Assembly (NCBI GenBank): GCA_009746045.1
Contig: RPFO01000891.1
Span: 1,014,404-1,078,403, forward strand
Length of the DNA: 64,000 nucleotides
DNA from: Mesostigma viride
Taxonomy: Eukaryota > Streptophyta > Mesostigmatophyceae > Mesostigmatales > Mesostigmataceae
Direction: 5' to 3'
Part shown: positions 1-29,025 of the stretch, in pieces
Layout: each line of letters opens with the position of its first letter
How positions within the stretch are numbered: the first letter of the stretch is position 1
Notes under the pieces: model-generated
Database searches by the model: none
Told to the model about the DNA's origin: nothing
What the model saw: the letters and a program-made list of their open reading frames with translations, nothing else
Made by a program: the position numbers and the translations under genes

Positions 1-711
1 TGGTGTTTGGAACCAATTGGAATCATCAGATGAGTTTGCTTCGGTCATAGTTGACCAAGTATGCACCTCGTTTGTCACGCCCGCCTCCACTCACGGCAGT
101 GCAGGAACGAACGCTTTTCAGAGCCATGAAAATGCTGGAGTTGTAGCCCAGTAGGCATCCGACTCTGTGTGGGAACCTTGACACTTTTTCTGCTTCACAG
201 CCTTTCACAGCTTTTGTGCAAGCCGTACCCACGTGCCCGGTGCCGATGCAACGCAACGCGCAACCGCAACGACCGGAAATTCGAACGTCTTTTGGCCAAT
301 CGGCCGGGTTCCATACAGTGCGAATCCAATCACGTCATTTGAACCGGGATTGCCAACGGCTATATCATTCCTAAGTATGGACCAACAAATTGAGTTCGTC
401 CCTGCTCAATAAGAAACCAAGGGTCCCAGACTTCCCCGGCGGCTTTCGTGCGCAATCTGTTTGATATTGCTGAGTCAAACTTCCCACCTCCATATCGTCA
501 TCGCATGAATATCCTAGGCAGGGATATGGGGGTCAGATGAAAGACAGCAGTGGATATTTGGAGCACTAGACTAACTGGACATGATGAATAAAGACAATCA
601 CATTGTTCGCAGGTGGTAGGAAGCCATTGAAAGGACAGCACATACACTGCCGAGATGCGGGAAGCGTAGCTGCTGGTGCGGCATCCGTGAGGTGCCGCAG
701 CCCCGGCAAGA
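1..711. other. Upstream intergenic sequence, no gene seen
   Basis: No coding segment with a recognisable family signature is visible here on either strand. The stretch should hold the promoter and 5' UTR of the gene starting at 712, but I see no motif definite enough to call. Confidence 0.5.
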
Positions 712-18174
<17,463 letters not shown>

Positions 18175-18595
18175 GACGTTCAATACGGACTCATGATGTG
18201 TTGAGCAATTGTACACAATAAGATGAGAGCAGCCCCTGGCAATTGTTTCTTGTGAGATGTCCAACCGGTGCCATCTTGATGATAAGAACATATCGACACT
18301 TTGCATGCTGGGGTCCGGGCCAATATTGTTGCATGTGAGAGACCTGGATATAATTTGCAAGTCTACTAAATTACCTGACGTAAGTAGCCATTGCATATGA
18401 ATTCCTTAACTCCTCCATCCATTCATTCATGCATTCGTTCATTTGTTCATATGCACCGCCTTTGGGGGATGGGTTTTAAAGTCCCCCTAATTGCATTAAT
18501 AAATTAACTAATGAAAAACGCTCTCCCGTTGGGCAGGGAATTGATCACGGAGCACAATAATCCGTCATCATTTGAAGTGCATTCAGACCTGGCTG
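18175..18595. other. Spacer after FAM135 (3' UTR and intergenic)
   Basis: No gene is visible. The A+T content rises at about 18480-18530, and a segment near 18515-18560 (ctcccgttggg, cacggagcac) resembles the ends of the inverted-repeat element at 20444-22655, suggesting that transposon-derived sequence begins here. Confidence 0.5.
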
Positions 18596-19310
18596 GACTG
18601 TCTAGGCTTAGAGGCGCGGGCGGTGGGGCTGGAGATTAGTGTACGTCAAAACTGAGGCGATGGTGATTGGGGCTACCAGCCGAGGCCCCGGCTGCCAGAC
18701 GGGACGGAGGTCCCGTTCCGTGATCGCTTCAAACTGCTGAAGAGCATGCATGCTCCCTGACACCGCCGACGATGTGGACATCCGCATCGGCCTTGCCTGG
18801 GCCAAGCTTCATTCGCTCAAAACCTACTGGCGCTCGAAGGGCCAGGGCAAGCACCGCAAAGCATGCTCCTCAAGGTCCTGGCCGGTCCTCACGGTGCTCA
18901 CCTATGGCGCCGAGGCATGGACGCTCACGGACACGCTGGCCACACGGCTGAACGGCATGGTAACCAGGATGCTCCGCCAGGCCCTGAACGGAGGGTTCTC
19001 CACACATACCTAGGCCTTTAGAATCTTTGTACCAGGGTATGCCTCGCATTTCGGACGAGATTAGACAGCGTAGGATAGCATTCGTAGGACATCTTGCTCG
19101 CACCAGTCAGGTAGACACCGACCTCGGTCTGGCCGGCCCCCAGCGGCTTGGCCAGCCAGGGCGGCATATCCTGACCTGGCCGACCTGGCCCCAAGGACGT
19201 ACATTCCTAAAAAGATAGGTAAACATGACATGACCTACCCACAGCTGTTGCTGGCCGACCTATAGTGGTCCCAGCCCGTTTGAACATCGCATTCACTCCC
19301 TCTCTCTTGC
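18596..19310 (+). mobile_element. 3' fragment of a non-LTR retrotransposon (reverse transcriptase C-terminus)
   Basis: Translations broken by several frameshifts give DGTEVPFRDRFKLL, MLPDTADDVDIRIGLAWAK, VLTVLTYGAEAWTLTDTLA and RISDEIRQRRIAFVGHLAR, the usual order of the thumb and C-terminal region of non-LTR reverse transcriptases. The catalytic YADD part is missing, so this is a 5'-truncated relic. It is closely similar to the minus-strand copy at 23622-27523 and keeps the uninterrupted sequence (cccacagctgttgctgg at about 19238) at the place where that copy carries an insertion. Confidence 0.85.
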
Positions 19311-19315
19311 TTGGA

Positions 19316-19992
19316 CTGCCATGCAGAACACCGAGGCCCTGGTCTCACAGGTCCCAAAGATAGTGGAGCAGACGGCCACCATCGCATCCCAGCAGCCACC
19401 CCGGCAGGATGCTGGCGACCCGTCCCGCCCCTCTCCTATGCGCGGACCTGCTGCAGACAGCGACCGCCTCCACCGGCACCGACGCCATCGCTGGGAAACT
19501 CCAGGAGCTTGAAGACCTTCGCCAGGCACAACAACGGGAGGCCACCGACCGCGCTCGCCGCGACTGCCGGGTGGTGCTGCGTCGTTTCCCCCAGAAGCCA
19601 GGTGAGACGTCAACCACCCTTGCCGACGAGCTCAAGGACCAGCTCCTTACCCTCATGGACCTGGTAGGTGAGGTAGAACCGACTGCGTGGGTGCCACCGC
19701 CTTCCCCACTCACGGGACAAGGCGGCTTCCCCACCAGTCCTGCTCACCTTCCCCTCCCGTGAGGACATTGAAGCAGCTGTTCCTCTCTCGTCGCAAGCGG
19801 TTGCACGACCTCACCTGGACGCTGGTCGCTGGACGACGACCTGACCCCCGCTTAGCAGCAGCAGCGCCGCGACCTAGCTGTGGCCGGCCGGAATACCTCC
19901 GCCACAAGCAGGACCCCCAGAAGCCCAAGGTGTACTGGAGGGGCAGGGACCTGATGACCAACCACAAGATGTGGACGCCCCCAGCGGGCTAG
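19316..19992 (+). pseudogene. ORF1-like (gag-like) fragment of a non-LTR retrotransposon
   Basis: Frameshifted coding remnants read KLQELEDLRQAQQREATDRA (helical), then LTFPSREDIEAAV (RRM-like strand of L1-type ORF1 proteins), then PKVYWRGRDLM, a motif seen near the end of plant and algal retrotransposon ORF1 proteins. It lies directly after the reverse-transcriptase fragment, the reverse of the normal ORF1-ORF2 order, so two insertions are probably joined here. The clade cannot be decided. Confidence 0.6.
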
Positions 19993-20039
19993 AATAGCTC
20001 GCATAATAGCCCAAGCTTGTATCCATTGGTAGTCACTGC

Positions 20040-20345
20040 CGCTATGGCAGCCATGCTTAGAAGGTTGGCCTAGCTGTGCCAACATACCACCTAGTCACGT
20101 GCACTGCTAACGCACGGTACATGCAACCAGCCGTAAGCTATGCGTCAGCCTACCTATGGTATTGCATGCACTGGTTGTATATTGCACCCACAGTGTTGCA
20201 CCCCGGCATGATGCACCATGCCGTGGAGAGAGCGCTCTGTGGCCTGCCCACTTGCGGCAGTGAGAGAAGCTAGGGCGCCCTCCCTCCTTCTCGCTGTGTA
20301 TATAGGGTTGAAGGTTCCTTTACTCTGTATTGGCACCCACGTGAC
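20040..20345 (+). repeat. Dispersed repeat, second copy at about 36990-37190
   Basis: Shared segments include ctctgtggcctgccc, ggcagtgaga and tagggttgaagg in the same order and spacing as in the region near 37075-37150. It encodes nothing recognisable and may be the tail of a retroelement. Confidence 0.65.
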
Positions 20346-21319
20346 GCAGTCACGTGCTTATTATTAATTAATCAATTTACCAGCCATACCCTAAGCTTAG
20401 TCCTTGTACAGCCATGCCTACGTCCTGGCTATGATCACTAGATTACTCGCCCACGCTCCTTGTTATAATATGCCATGCTCACATGGGTCTTATTGCACCC
20501 ACAGATTGCCGGATCGTTTACACGTGTACAGTTTAGCGTGTCCGAGTGCAGCTGTGGCATGGCAATTTGGTCTGAAGGAGAATGGGGGTCTCTGCCCTTT
20601 CTCCTGTTGTGCACACACATGGATGGTGTCTAACTCGATCGTTCCTAAAAGTAGTTACCAGTTGCACTTTGCGTTATAAAGTCCACAAGCCAACCTAATA
20701 ACAATTTTACCATCCACATTGAGACCAAAGCACACACGCATATTGAGTTACTTGGTGGCCATGTTGGTGGTCATGTTGCAATGTCCTATGGGTACATTTT
20801 AATAAGGACCCCCCCCACCAGGGGGGTCCGCTGGGTGCGAGACATGATACACCTAAAATGCATTTTATGTACGTGGTTTAAACAACTATATTGGACCTGG
20901 GCTTGGAAAGGCAGTTAGATTGGTAGCCATGCATCGCTTCTGAACACTCACATCACTGGTTGTCCCAGGGACCCAGCTGTACTTAGTATCTAAAAATAAC
21001 TGGAAGATGACAAGCTAAAAATGAGTTGCAGCTGTGCACCAGGGTACCCCCCTGTACTGTAACCGTTTTAAATTAGTCCCTGCGAACTTGGTCTGAACAT
21101 AGTGATGTCCGGTATCAGGGTGTACTACACATCTAGCTCTAGCAGCAGACCTAAAAATATCACGGAAATATCTACTGGCATTCGCGCCAGCTCGTTTCTA
21201 AAACTGGTTGCGATTTGTAGTTACGAGTAAAACTGGTAACTAGAAATTGGTACCAGTACCATCCAAGGGTTGATTAAAAGCACTTCGGTGCTCCGTGACT
21301 CCCAAACGAGAGCACGTGT

Positions 21320-21391
21320 TTAATTAATTAATTAATTAATTAATTAATTAATTAATTAATTAATTAATTAATTAATTAATTAATTAATTAA
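21320..21391. repeat. (TTAA)n microsatellite
   Basis: About 18 units of ttaa, immediately after the inverted-repeat sequence containing cttcggtgctccgtgactcc. Confidence 0.95.
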
Positions 21392-21908
21392 CTGCAGAAC
21401 AAGAAGAGGTGGGCAGAAGAGGTGGGCAGAAGAGGTGGGCAGAACACGACCCTGTGGGCAAGCCCCCTCCCCCCAAGCGGAGGCGGCGCGAGTGTAGTTA
21501 GGATTTTCTAGACTAGATAGCTTAGAGTTAGGGTAGTTCGATTACGCGGCTTCCTCCACCCCATCCATCATGGAATATGTGCTACATGATCTCCCAACGG
21601 AGGCATGTTATAATTTAATTTAATTTAATTTAAGAAGAGGTGGAAGACGGTTGTCCAGGCTCACACGCCAGCGCGCCCCCTGTGGCCGGGCAAGCCCCCC
21701 CCCCCCCCCCCCCCCCCAAGAGGAAGGGGCGCTTTGCCTGAGTAGAATAGTTAGAGTTTTCTAGATTAGATTTGCTGAGAGTTAGATTAGTTCGGTTTCG
21801 CGGCTTCGCCCACCGCTATCCATCCAGCAAGGGAATATGTGCTACATGATCTTCCAACGCCGGACGGACGGGAGTCATGTTATAATTATATTTAATTTAA
21901 TTTAATTT
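21392..21908 (+). mobile_element. Two consecutive 3' ends of the non-LTR family with (TTAAT)n tails
   Basis: Segments 21392-21632 and 21633-21908 are parallel copies. Each starts with aagaagaggtgg, contains a Lys/Pro/Arg-rich coding tail (accccc-rich, then aag-cgg/agg-aag) and tttctaga-tta-gata, has ggaatatgtgctacatgatc, and ends in catgttataa followed by an AT-rich (ttaat)n tail. The same order, inverted, is at 23622-23935. They look like heavily 5'-truncated insertions, one behind the other. Confidence 0.7.
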
Positions 21909-22655
21909 TGAAGTGCTTTTATTAAAAAATTAAAATTAAATTGGAACTGTCATATCTGCATTGGGAGAACATGTAGCACATATCCCTGAGAAGGGTCATA
22001 TATATATTAGCTGGGCGTTTGCTTTGGTTTGAGTGATTTCACTCTGCTGTAAGTAATTATATTTTTAATATATATATATGGCTTTTAATACATTCCGGCT
22101 GGGCTACTTCCTGCATGCAAGGGTAGCTGGTGTAGATCACTACACCTGCTCGGGCCGGTGCACTGACAAAGTGCACCTGCACCACTGCATGCACAATGTA
22201 TTCCAGCAGCTAAGGTGCGGACATATAGGGTGGAAGATCATGGCACATGGCTAAATAATTTGGCTAGGGCTGCCATGGCGTCTCAGCAGACTAGTAGCTC
22301 CGTCTGCATAGGCAAAGTTTGGCTAAAGGCATCATATTTGGGGAGTCCCATCCGATCAGAGGCGCACGTGCGCATATAGTTGTGGGACACGTACATGCTA
22401 AGCTAACTAACTAATTAATTAAACTCGTGCTCCCGTTGGGGAGTCACGGAGCACCGAAGTGCTTTTAATCCCTGTGTGTGCACAACAGGAGAATTTAGGG
22501 CAGAGACCCCCAGTCTCCTTCATGGCTAAGGCATGCCACAGCTGCATTCGGGCGCGCTAGCTAAACGGACACGCTAACGATCCGGCAATCTGTGGGTGCA
22601 GTAAGACCCATGTGAGCGTGGCATAACATGCATGGAGCGTGGGCAAGGAAATGCT

Positions 22656-23621
22656 AAGCTAAGCCTTAGTAGCTGACTAATCTACACTACTGTTATACAT
22701 TCCCTAGATCGACTGGGGTTGCTGGGGTGGCAGGGGGCGCCTGCCAGGGCTTGTGGTCGATCGTGGATGACCGCCCCCCTCCAGGATACCGGCCGGCTTC
22801 CCCCCTGCGAACTGCCGGAGCTGGTCAGGTAGGTCAGCCAAAGCTCCCGTCGCCGTGCGTTGTTGCTGCGCGCCAGGGCCCCTTGAGTCAAGTCATCTTC
22901 CAGCGTGTAAGAAACCTCCTCGCGAGCTTCTTGCCGCTTGCGGACGACAATGATGCAGCTTAATAATCCGCCATGTAATCAAAGGTGAGGAGCAGGGGAG
23001 CCGGGCCAGCCTTGACCCACGCGCGGGGAAGGCGGACGCCGGCCGACATCCGCAGCTCACCGATGAGGCCCATGCATCATGGGGGTAAGGATGTCGCGCA
23101 TAAATGCGCGCGATGGCAAGAGACTAGGAGTCCTCACCTGCTAGCCGGCTGGTCACCAAGTGCTTGACCGAATGACGTTATGGCAAGCGCTTGGTGATGT
23201 CGGCCTCCTGCCCTCCTCGCGGAGGTCGAGCGTTTGTTGCTTAAGCTGTGCTGTGATGGTGGAGCGGCATGCAGTGGCGGTGGAGGTGGTGTGGTGCTTA
23301 ATTCAGCATGTCCGCCCAGGTCTGGGTGGGAGGAGCATCGTCGGCCGCAGGGCCAGTGGTGCTCCTTTTATAATGATCCGGCCCTGTGCTTTTATAATCC
23401 CTGGTAATTGCTACATAGCAAGGAGGGCAGAGAGTCTGACCCATCCATCCGGCCACAGCTCTTTGGTTATATACTCTGGCCGGTGATCAAGGAGTGCGGA
23501 CCGCTAGGCATCCACTGTGGGTGCAATAAGACCTGAGCTGTCAGCGGACACGTACTTTGGGGAACATAACTCCGTTGGGAGCTTATTATGTAACACATAG
23601 CGGCTGAGAGGGGGCATATTT
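22656..23621. other. Transposon-rich spacer without a recognised gene
   Basis: Short open frames occur, but none resembles a known family. A short piece at about 23508-23535 (atccactgtgggtgcaataagac) repeats part of the inverted-repeat element ends. Confidence 0.4.
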
Positions 23622-23700
23622 TAAATTAAATTAAATTATATTATATTATATTATATTATATTATATTATATTATATTATATTATATTATATTATAACATG
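23622..23700 (-). repeat. (ATATT)n tail of the retrotransposon
   Basis: Pentanucleotide repeat of about 15 units at the 3' end of the minus-strand element. Simple-repeat 3' tails are typical of several non-LTR clades (for example RTE and CR1). Confidence 0.85.
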
Positions 23701-24017
23701 ACTCAGTTGGGAGATCATGCAGCACATATTCCCTTGCTTGATGCATATGGAGGTGGGCAGAGCCGCGAAACCGTACTATAATCTAACTCTAATATAATCT
23801 ATTATCTAGAAAACCCTACCTACTACATCAGTGCTATACTCAGCAAAGCGCCCCTTCCGCTTGGGGGGAGGGCGCTTGCCCACGTACAGGGGCGGGCGTA
23901 TGAGCCTGGACAATGGTCTTCCACCTCGCTTCTTGTCCGGCATCGAGAGTTGGAGTGAATGCGATGTTCAAACTGGGCTGGGACCCGCCACTACATAGGT
24001 CGCCCAGCAACTGCTGT

Positions 24018-25801
24018 TGTCTAATCACCAAGAAAATGTCCTCAAATGAGGACATTTTTAAGCATGGATACCATTTGTAATAACTAACACATGTCAACGT
24101 ACATCCATGGATACGGTATGGAACCATGTTCATTTATGATAGGTTCAAGAGTTGCAATGCTTAACATCCATGAAATATGCTCATTGTATAATTGTTTACG
24201 ATTTATGAATGTAGGGGGGTCGCTACGCGAGTGACCAAATAGCACTCAAGTCAACAATATGCCAAGAAAGAAGGCATGGCCAGGTCATGGCTGGCCCTGA
24301 AAATGCACCCAGGGTGCCCACAACATGTCTATGTTACACCCTCGCAGTCCTAGACCCTGCAGCCTGCCAGGGTGGGGGGACAAAATGTAACTGGCAACCA
24401 GGGACCATGGTGCAGGCCATACAGCAGGTGTAAAGCTAGCTCAGTCCAACGAGTGAAATATGAAGCAAATACTTGCCAAGTTTAGGTCCATGATCGTTGG
24501 TAGAGGCTCGGCTGCCACCACGGTGCTAAACCATGATGCTGAACCCTTACGTTATATATGAAACATATACTGCAAAGAGGCACAAGTTGTAACACAAGCA
24601 CAATGTAAACATGACAAGCTCAAGTTTCCAAGCCAGTCTTGATCACTTGGACATGAGTTGAAGCATTAGAAACATATGGGCAACATACCAGCAAGCCTTG
24701 AAAAACTTCTCAGCAACAAGGCAGTATATGTGTTGAATCAAACTACCACATCGCAATTAAGCACAGCGACTTCTAGTCGCTGCTGTTTTGATAACGCAAG
24801 GCCGTTTACCTTTTCAGTGACGCAGCGGGAAAAGAAAGTACTGCCCAGCAAACTTCCGTTATTCCCCGGACATAAACGTAATCAAAACCACGAAGTTGGG
24901 CATTGAAAGCAACCGGAATTATCACGTCTGCGAGAGTTATAGGTTACAATCCGCTTAACACGCTTACTTAGAACGATGCGGTTGAGAATGACAGTCGGAA
25001 CCTTGCTCTTGACGTGCGCGCGCCCAGGCCGCCAGCTGCGCAGGCCAGCTCAAGAAATATATATTAAAGGACGGTGACGCGTGGGAAGCACCCAGCCTTG
25101 CGGCAAAAGAAAAATATGGCTCGCGCTCGCCCTGGTTTTCGCCAGGCGCGACTGCGACATTACGACGAAAAAATAGAGACTCTTTGACGCATGCAACTGC
25201 CCAGGTCCCTCTTCTCCCCATGTCGCCCATAAGCCCAGAAGCGTACCATAACCCATACTCGCGATATCCGCAGCGCCTGGTCGGAAAAAGAAGTTGTAAA
25301 ACCGAACTGCGAACTGACCGCTATCATGCGCGGCTATCATGCGATCTACGTACGTAGCTCTCAGATTTTCTTCAACAATGCCAAAATCCGTTCATGAACA
25401 AAATTTTCGACATATACAAAGCACCTGCACGTGAAGAATAGCATCTTCGAAATCACTAGATTACGATCTAAAATGCTGTCTTCGTCCGGGGCAAAATAAT
25501 GCCCTATAACATTCAGGCAAGCCTCGGAACTGGCACGACCCCATAGCCGCCACTCGACAAAACACTCGATTGCATTGCGATGTTCTTGCTATTGTAGGTA
25601 CTTTTCGTCGCCTCATATTTTCCAGGTACGGTCGACCCCTGTCGACCCCAGGGGCTTGGCGCGCTCAGTACCTATCCCAGTTTCGCGCCAAAACCCACCA
25701 AGTGACCCTAGGACCAAATTTGGCGCCAAAACCGCGCCCCTGACCCCCCCCGTCTCAAACGAGGACTATGTCCTCAAATGAGGACATTTGGTTTTTGGAC
25801 A
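24018..25801. mobile_element. Non-autonomous DNA transposon: TGTC...GACA termini, 4-bp CTGT target-site duplication
   Basis: The left end reads tgtctaatcaccaagaaaat and the right end is the inverse of tgtccaaaaaccaaatgtcc, an imperfect terminal inverted repeat. Each end also carries the hairpin atgtcctcaaatgaggacat. CTGT flanks both sides (24014-24017 and 25802-25805). The related copy at 18596-19310 has the undisturbed target with a single CTGT in the same context. No transposase is visible. TGT-type ends and a 4-bp duplication recall Ginger-type elements; the superfamily assignment is tentative. Confidence 0.82.
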
Positions 25802-27523
25802 CTGTGGGTAGGTCGTGGCATGTTTGCCTACCTTCTTAGGTATGTCCTTGGGGCCAGGCCAGACCTGTCAGGCCATATGCCGTCCTGGCTGGCCAAGCCG
25901 CTGGGGGCCGGCCAGACCGAGGTCGCGGTGTCTACCTGGCTGGTGCGAGCAAGATGTCCTACGAATGCTATCCTACGCTGTCTAATCTCGTCCGAAATGC
26001 GAGCCGGGCATGCCCTGGTACAAAGATTCTAATGACCTATGCGTGGTAAACCCTACATTCAGGGCCTGACGTAGCATCCTGGTTACCGCGTGCCGTCTAG
26101 CTTGGCCGCCAGCGTGTCCATGAGCGTCCATGCCTCGGCGCCATATAGGTGAGCACCGTGAGGACCAGGCAGGACCTTGACGAGCATGGGCTTGCGGGGC
26201 TCGCTGAGGGCCTTCGAGTGCCAGTAGGTTTTAAAGCGAGCGATGCCTTAGTAGCTAACCCAGGCCACTGAGGCCGATGCGGGTCATCCACATCGTCGGC
26301 GGTGTCGGGGAGCATGCTCCCCAGCAGTTTGAAGCGATCACGAAACGGGACCTCCGTCCCGTCTAGCAGCCGCGGCAGCGGCGGGCGACTGTAAGCCCCA
26401 ATCACCATCGCCTCAGTTTCAACACTAATCTCCAGCCCCACCGCCCTCCCCTCCAAGCCCAGAGTCAGTCCAGCCAGGTCCGGAATGTGCTCGGGGCGCG
26501 CGATCGTGAGGGTGGTGTCATCCGCATAAATCAGGTCGGACAGGCGGTAGCCCGCCGGGTCAACGCCGCCGTGTTCGCGCGATGTCCAAGCCCGGCTGGC
26601 TCGAACCCCGTTAAGAGCAGTAAAGCGTGCACGTGCCCGGCGCATGACATGATCCACGACAATAATGAACAGATCATGGGGACAGGACACAGCCTTGCCA
26701 TACCCCGTGGTGAAGGGGGAATGGTGGGCGGTGTTGCCTTCCGCAGTCCGCACTACTGCCTAGCTGTGAGCCCTCATACAGTCGATGAATGGCAGCAATA
26801 AATGCTGGTGGTACCCGATCCAGAGCTAGGATGGCCCAAAAAGCCTCCCAGAGGACCGTGTGAAAGGCCTTAATTGATATAGTCAACAAAAATGAAGACT
26901 AGCGGCAAACTGTCAGGGCAAAGGCGACGCACCTCCTCCATCAACCGGCGCGCGACAAACACAGCCATGACAGTGTTACGACCACGACGGAAACCCATCT
27001 GAGACTCACCCAGGTGTGGGTCCAGCGCGGCGCGGAGCCGGTGCAGCATCATGCGCATGAAGACCTTCAGCGCGGCGCTCTGGAGGCAGACACCCCGATA
27101 GTTACCGGGGTCAGCAGCAGAGCCCTTCTTGTACAGCATGACTCGGATGGCCGTCTGCCACTCAGCAGGCGGAGGCTCATCAGAGCTAGAGCAGGACACG
27201 GTTGCTGAACGCCAGCACTCAGCAGAAGCTCCCTTACCGCCAGGTCAGGGGTCTTCAGCAGCTCAGCAGAAAGGTGGTCGGCACCGACCGCTGCGTCGTA
27301 CCGCAGGCGAGCAAGGGCGCCGTCCAATTCCTTCAAAGTGAAGGGGTGGACGACGTCGTTGGTGCCAAGGCAGCCCTCCTGCAAGGCGGGGACTTGGTAT
27401 AGTCCGCGGCCGAGGAGGGGGGCGCCGGCGGCGGCGGGGGTCCTGCAACACCGAGACGGACGGCCGTCTCGGGGTGAAGCGGCGGGGGGGGGGGCGCGAG
27501 CCCCACCTGTACCAAGGTTCAAA

Positions 27524-29025
27524 CATTGTGGGCCAACCAGCGGTCAAGGCTGACCGGCGCCGTGCCGTCCCCCGTGTGCTCCGGGGGCATATAATATATG
27601 CCGTTTGTAATGCATTCTGATCTACAACCTGCAGGTGGGGGGGTGTAAACCGCCGTGGACCTACACTGGGTGCACAAGGTGCACCTGCATGCACCACTGA
27701 CGTGCCATGATGTATCATATATACCTAAAAGGCCTGGCATGAGGTGGAAGATGATTGTGGCTAGGCAAGAGCTAGGGCATGACATATCAGCAGATCGACG
27801 GTTGTCTCTTTGAGATCGAGTCGAGAGTAATTAACTCGGTGCATGGGCAAAGCCATGGATGATGCAATTCAGCCAAGCTCGGTGCATGGGCAAAGCCATG
27901 GATGATGCAATTTAGCCAAGCTCTGCCTATGCAGAGAGTCACTCTCTGCTGAGAAGCCATGCGCAGGCGATGCCGAGGGCGAGGCCGCAGGAGGAGCCGA
28001 GTAGACTGGTCACGAACACTTGGTTAGTGTCACCGCTGCCTTGTAGGCCGGAGGGCGGAACTGCAGCCGGAGCTGCAGGCGCGTGTTTGCATAGCTCATT
28101 GCAGCGCCATCAAACTGGGTTGCGTCGTGGAGCATTTGCTCGCGTCATAATATTACCTAATAGCTTCGGGAAATATATCAGCGTGTGCGTCTTGTAGAAA
28201 GACGAAGCGATTGTGATAGTCGCGGCAAAATTTGGAGCCCAGACGTAAAAGTTATGAGCTCCGCCGTCAGCCATGGCAATAATGTATATGCACTAATTGC
28301 GACGGGCAACTTTCATGCTCCCGGTGTCAACCTATAGAGCTAAAACACGTCGAAGGAACATGGAGTAGAACATGTGTTCAGAAATGCCCGTGCCATTGAC
28401 TGGCCGACAGCCGCATGCAACTCAGACTGATAGGGACATGTTTTCATTCAGGAAATCAAGCAACAAGACGCACCTCGGCCCACCCAATGAGCCAGGCATC
28501 GCCAGAAAAACAGCATGTGCCCCTCACATATGCACACGACATGGGCAACTGAGGGTACAGACCAGCTCGGGAGAATGGCTGGTTCTCTCATTGAGTTCTG
28601 GTAAGTACTGCATTGTCAGCCACAGGACACACAGCCAGGTCCCACCGAGTACAAATCCAGCAGTGTTTCCGACTGCAAGTCCACCATCTTCCCATCACGC
28701 TCCGTGTCTCCACCACAGGGACATGTGTAAAGTCGATTTCCTGGACAGCCCCCCAATAGGTTCCTCACTGGTTTGTCACTGGTTCCCCACTGGGCATTGC
28801 CCCGGTTTGTTGGTTTGTTCCAGTAAGCCCAGGGGCAACCCCAATACATCCTCACTGGTGTATCCCTCGTCGCGAGCTCTACATTAACTCGCACCGAGTC
28901 CCTCACTTCTCCCTCACCAGCTATTCCTCCTTGGTCCATAGCTCCCTAGTTCCTCCCTGGCTCCTAGTCCCTCCCTAGTTGTTCACAGGCTCCTTGGACA
29001 CAGATCCTCCGCAGGTCCAGCCCCC
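27524..29025. other. Intergenic region with one approximately 46-bp tandem duplication
   Basis: At 27836-27923 the unit ctcggtgcatgggcaaagcc-atggatgatgcaatt is present twice. Segments near 27620-27790 resemble 22085-22300 (gtgcacctgca, ggtggaagat) and are a dispersed repeat. Near the end (28730-29000) there are degenerate repeats of ccctcactggtttg and tccctagttcctccc just downstream of the next gene's stop. No gene is visible. Confidence 0.5.

Larger units (their letters stand above)
20444..22655. mobile_element. Element with approximately 180-bp inverted terminal segments, non-coding
   Basis: The segment 20444-20620 is repeated in inverted orientation at 22472-22655; shared pieces include cacatgggtctta, gcacccacagattgccggat, gcagctgtggcatg and gggggtctctgccct. 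No transposase is visible between them. The interior holds retrotransposon 3' ends (21392-21908) and an inner inverted pair (21273-21335 against 22405-22470). It may be a foldback or MITE-like element carrying nested insertions, or two separate copies of a repeat in opposite orientation. Confidence 0.6.
23622..27523 (-). mobile_element. Non-LTR retrotransposon, 5'-truncated, reverse transcriptase decayed, with nested insertion
   Basis: Reading the minus strand from about 27480 down: FTLKELDGALARLRYDAAVG, AIRVMLYKKG, GNYRGVCLQSAALKVFMRMM, MGFRRGRNT, FVDYI-KAFHTVLW, GVWQGCVLSP, then LIYADDTTL with the YADD catalytic box, and GLEISV, VPFRDRFKLLGSMLPDTADD and VLTVLTY. This is the standard order of non-LTR reverse-transcriptase motifs. 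At least three frameshifts and internal stops show it is dead. After a 1.78 kb insertion (24018-25801) the 3' part resumes with a Lys/Arg/Pro-rich tail (KRPPPKRKGRF) and ends in an (ATATT)n tail at 23622-23700. No endonuclease domain remains. Confidence 0.88.

Noticed and set aside
22682-23486. Short open frames between transposon remnants
   Set aside because: None shows a recognisable motif, biased codon use or splice signals.
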